Assembly (NCBI GenBank): GCA_036389135.1
Contig: DASVQP010000068.1
Location: 36,576-100,575, forward strand
Direction: 5' to 3'
Origin: Longimicrobium sp.
Lineage (GTDB): Bacteria; Gemmatimonadota; Gemmatimonadetes; Longimicrobiales; Longimicrobiaceae
DNA: 64,000 nt
The notes under the pieces are model-generated. The model saw nothing but the letters and a program-made list of their open reading frames with translations, was not told the DNA's origin and did not search any database. The position numbers and the translations under genes were made by a program. This document shows positions 62,172-64,000 of the stretch, piece after piece; position 1 is the first letter of the stretch; each line of letters starts with the position of its first letter.

Positions 62172-62926
62172 GTCCTCTACTACCACACCGATTGGGCTTA
62201 TTGGACGTTTCCTGCAGGACAGGGCCGTTCCGCGGTAACTCCAGCGAAGGGCTCAGCCACGTGCGGTTGTACGCCGAGCACGTATAGGCGCAGGTACTCC
62301 ATCAGAGCGATGCCAAGGCGGTCCCCGAGAGTTGCTGGCACCCGGCCGCCGGTGCCAGGGCACCGACGGTGAGGCCGCTTCGCAGTTGAACTTGGGGTTC
62401 GCTGCTTCGCACGAACAATCCTACTTCTTGCACCGGTTCCGTAGCGCTGCTTCGCGCAGCTACCGCGCGGTTTGGTTCCCCAGCCTTTGTGCCGAGCAGT
62501 TCGTTTCCATACACCAGGTCCGAAACCTTCGCCTTTAGGCGAACAGCTTTAGCGACCTGTAGAAGCCGGCTGGTCGAGTCGGAACCCTCGCCAGCAGAAA
62601 GCCCCATCTCGAGAAGCCGGTCGAACCGGGGGACGACCGCTTCAGTGGCCTATCAACCTACCCGCTTTACCCGGTCGTCACTTAGTCGAGCTGCTCGGCG
62701 TTTCTCTTTGCCCCCGGGTAGGGCAGCACCGCGACTGTACGATCCCTACCTACTCGCCGACCAGCCGATCGGCCTGGCCTACCCGTGCCGGAGTAGTGCT
62801 CCACTCAGCACGATCTTATTACGCCACTTTGCGACTAGGTTAAAATGCAGTCTGGCTCACTTCTTGAGAGCGCAAAATGCACGGAGGTACTCAGGCGCTC
62901 CTGAGGTTCAGCAGTTGTTGCTTATG
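62172..62926. other. Long region with no recognised gene
   Basis: About 750 bp. Both strands are broken by stops; short minus-strand frames (for example 62607 to 62302) look unlike known proteins. A perfect hairpin TTCGCC-TTTA-GGCGAA lies at 62528-62543, and GCTGCTTCGC recurs near 62400-62460. It may be a degraded gene or a structured RNA I cannot identify. Confidence 0.35.
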
Positions 62927-62956
62927 TTGAACTACACGCTTGGGTCAGCGTATCAG
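62927..62956 (+). promoter_or_regulatory. Possible promoter of the last gene
   Basis: TTGAAC (62927-62932), 18-bp spacer, TATCAG (62951-62956), 45 bp before the ATG. Confidence 0.35.
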
Positions 62957-63001
62957 AGCTGGAATGGAGTGCGAAGCTGGTGACGGAACTGTGGAGGGCA
63001 G

Positions 63002-64000
63002 ATGAACGTGCCTGGTGCAGCGACATCCACAGAGATCGTCCAGGACTCCGGTGCCTCGGGCGGCGGCCTCACAGAACCTGTTTGTTGGCAACAGGTTCAC
63101 GAGTTCGCCGACGCCTTCTCCGGTACGCTCAGCGCGCTCCGCGAGGCGTTAGTACTGGAAGGAGCAGCCGGGCGTCTGCGTGGACGCATCCCGGGCATCT
63201 CTGCACTATCTCGCAACCGTCGGAACCCCTCCCGTGCAGGACCAGCTTCCAAGGCGCAGTCCGACTCGTCCCCGTCGGAAAGCCATGTAACGGTTTGCCG
63301 CCTCGCGGCACAGTCGGTCCGAGACAGGGCTGATCCGGAGCTTCTACTCGCTTTGGATCAGCTGGACAGCGCTGCAGCGCGTTGCCTCGCTGCAGCCGCG
63401 GTCCTCCAGAGACAAGGCCGACTCACTGCAGACGACCAGATTGATGTCCGAAATGCGCGTAAACGTGTGACGAAGCCGAAGGTCGCCACGCTCGCGCGCA
63501 GAGGACCTGCCGCAATACAATCGCGAGTAGCGCAGTTCGATGTACTCGCGGCTCTGTTTGAACTGCGAGTTTCCCAACACGGCGAATGCAAGTTACGGGA
63601 GATTGTTGGTGCGAGTGGAGGGGCTCTACGCGTCGCCGAGGTTCAGGTCGGAGTGCGGTCATCGTCTGAGGATTTTGGGAGTCGGCCCGACCCATCGGAT
63701 GTGCTGTATGGCGCCCCACTCCACTCGAAATGGGGAGAGAAAGCCCGCGGTGCGCCCCAGCCTCACCCTGGAACAGTCATTGGATTCCAGCGGCCGCATC
63801 CCTCTGATGAGGGAGCAAAGGTCCGAGCGCAGTTAATCGCACCGGTGCTGAACGGTGACCTAACTAGTTTCCATCCGGAAACAGCGGAAAAGCGGGTATC
63901 GGGTAGCCGTGGAAAACGTCGTACGGAGCGGTTGCTACGCAATTCGAACCCGATCCGCGGGTATGATTCCGCTCCGTTTGGGTCAGAGACGCAGGTACAT
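63002..64000 (+). CDS. Unknown protein, 5' part (runs off the window)
   Basis: An ATG at 63002, with GGAGGG 3-4 bases upstream, opens 333 codons without a stop to the end of the window; a stop lies at 62981 upstream. The product begins MNVPGAATSTEIVQDSG, has a helical stretch about 105-190 (ELLLALDQLDSAAARCLAAA, then VAQFDVLAALFELRVSQHG), and becomes charged and loop-rich after 200. No membrane segment or known motif is visible. Moderate GC content. Confidence 0.6.
   Translation, partial: MNVPGAATSTEIVQDSGASGGGLTEPVCWQQVHEFADAFSGTLSALREALVLEGAAGRLRGRIPGISALSRNRRNPSRAGPASKAQSDSSPSESHVTVCRLAAQSVRDRADPELLLALDQLDSAAARCLAAAAVLQRQGRLTADDQIDVRNARKRVTKPKVATLARRGPAAIQSRVAQFDVLAALFELRVSQHGECKLREIVGASGGALRVAEVQVGVRSSSEDFGSRPDPSDVLYGAPLHSKWGEKARGAPQPHPGTVIGFQRPHPSDEGAKVRAQLIAPVLNGDLTSFHPETAEKRVSGSRGKRRTERLLRNSNPIRGYDSAPFGSETQVH

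Noticed and set aside
62641..62700. Minus-strand GGTTGATAGGCC, which resembles the 3' region of 23S rRNA
   Set aside because: Only about 12 bases match; surrounding sequence does not follow rRNA.
62680..62740. Minus-strand GCAAAGAGAAACGCC followed by a stop, considered as a tmRNA tag
   Set aside because: The encoded end is not Ala-Ala and no tRNA-like ends or acceptor stem flank it.

Overview
The window reads as a contiguous piece of a GC-rich, diderm bacterial chromosome. The gene order rimP-nusA-ylxQ-infB-DUF503-rbfA-truB-ribF, the rpsO-pnp pair, an MreBCD-RodA cluster, LptF/LptG permeases (hence an outer membrane) and a PilB-PilT-PilC type IV pilus set, together with dense intergenic repeat families, suggest Gemmatimonadota, probably a Longimicrobium-like organism. 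That placement is inference; no rRNA gene is present to confirm it.

Bases 1-8450 hold the 3' end of a cupin gene and a translation operon driven by a good promoter (320-348) with a terminator-like hairpin in its leader. Bases 8740-12360 are an accessory patch: a JAB/MPN-like protein, three tandem 67-residue paralogues with a truncated fourth, and an opposite-strand membrane protein/outer-membrane barrel pair. Bases 12.5-31.4 kb are core housekeeping: rpsO, pnp, ald, dut, mreBCD-rodA, accD-folC, purA, and hisC-hisB-hisH with a DapF homologue and hisF. A small element carrying a DUF559 endonuclease and 62-bp inverted repeats sits between folC and purA. Bases 31.4-34 kb hold a gamma-glutamyltransferase nested inside two inverted repeat pairs of the same palindrome family. 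Bases 34-42.7 kb hold lptFG, a degenerate M28 peptidase, an HhH protein and pilB-pilT-pilC with a striking heptanucleotide array.

From about 42.8 kb to the end the character changes: lower GC, long non-coding gaps, gene remnants and probable defence genes. In order these are an OLD-family ATPase/nuclease, a Big_2 lipoprotein, a minus-strand set of two restriction-like nucleases with a small Cys/His protein between them, a HEPN protein, a 151-bp MITE with perfect 18-bp ends and a 5-bp target duplication, a large secreted protein, a GH13 glycosidase remnant, a 1261-residue TPR-CHAT protease, an M23/ricin-lectin lipoprotein, a possible attenuated small RNA with a leader peptide, and an unrecognised gene that runs off the end.

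The most unusual theme is paired palindromic repeats bracketing single genes (DUF559 and ggt). This looks like a small, perhaps undescribed, endonuclease-palindrome mobile system. The second is the JAB gene with its tandem array of 67-residue proteins, which shows signs of module duplication and decay.
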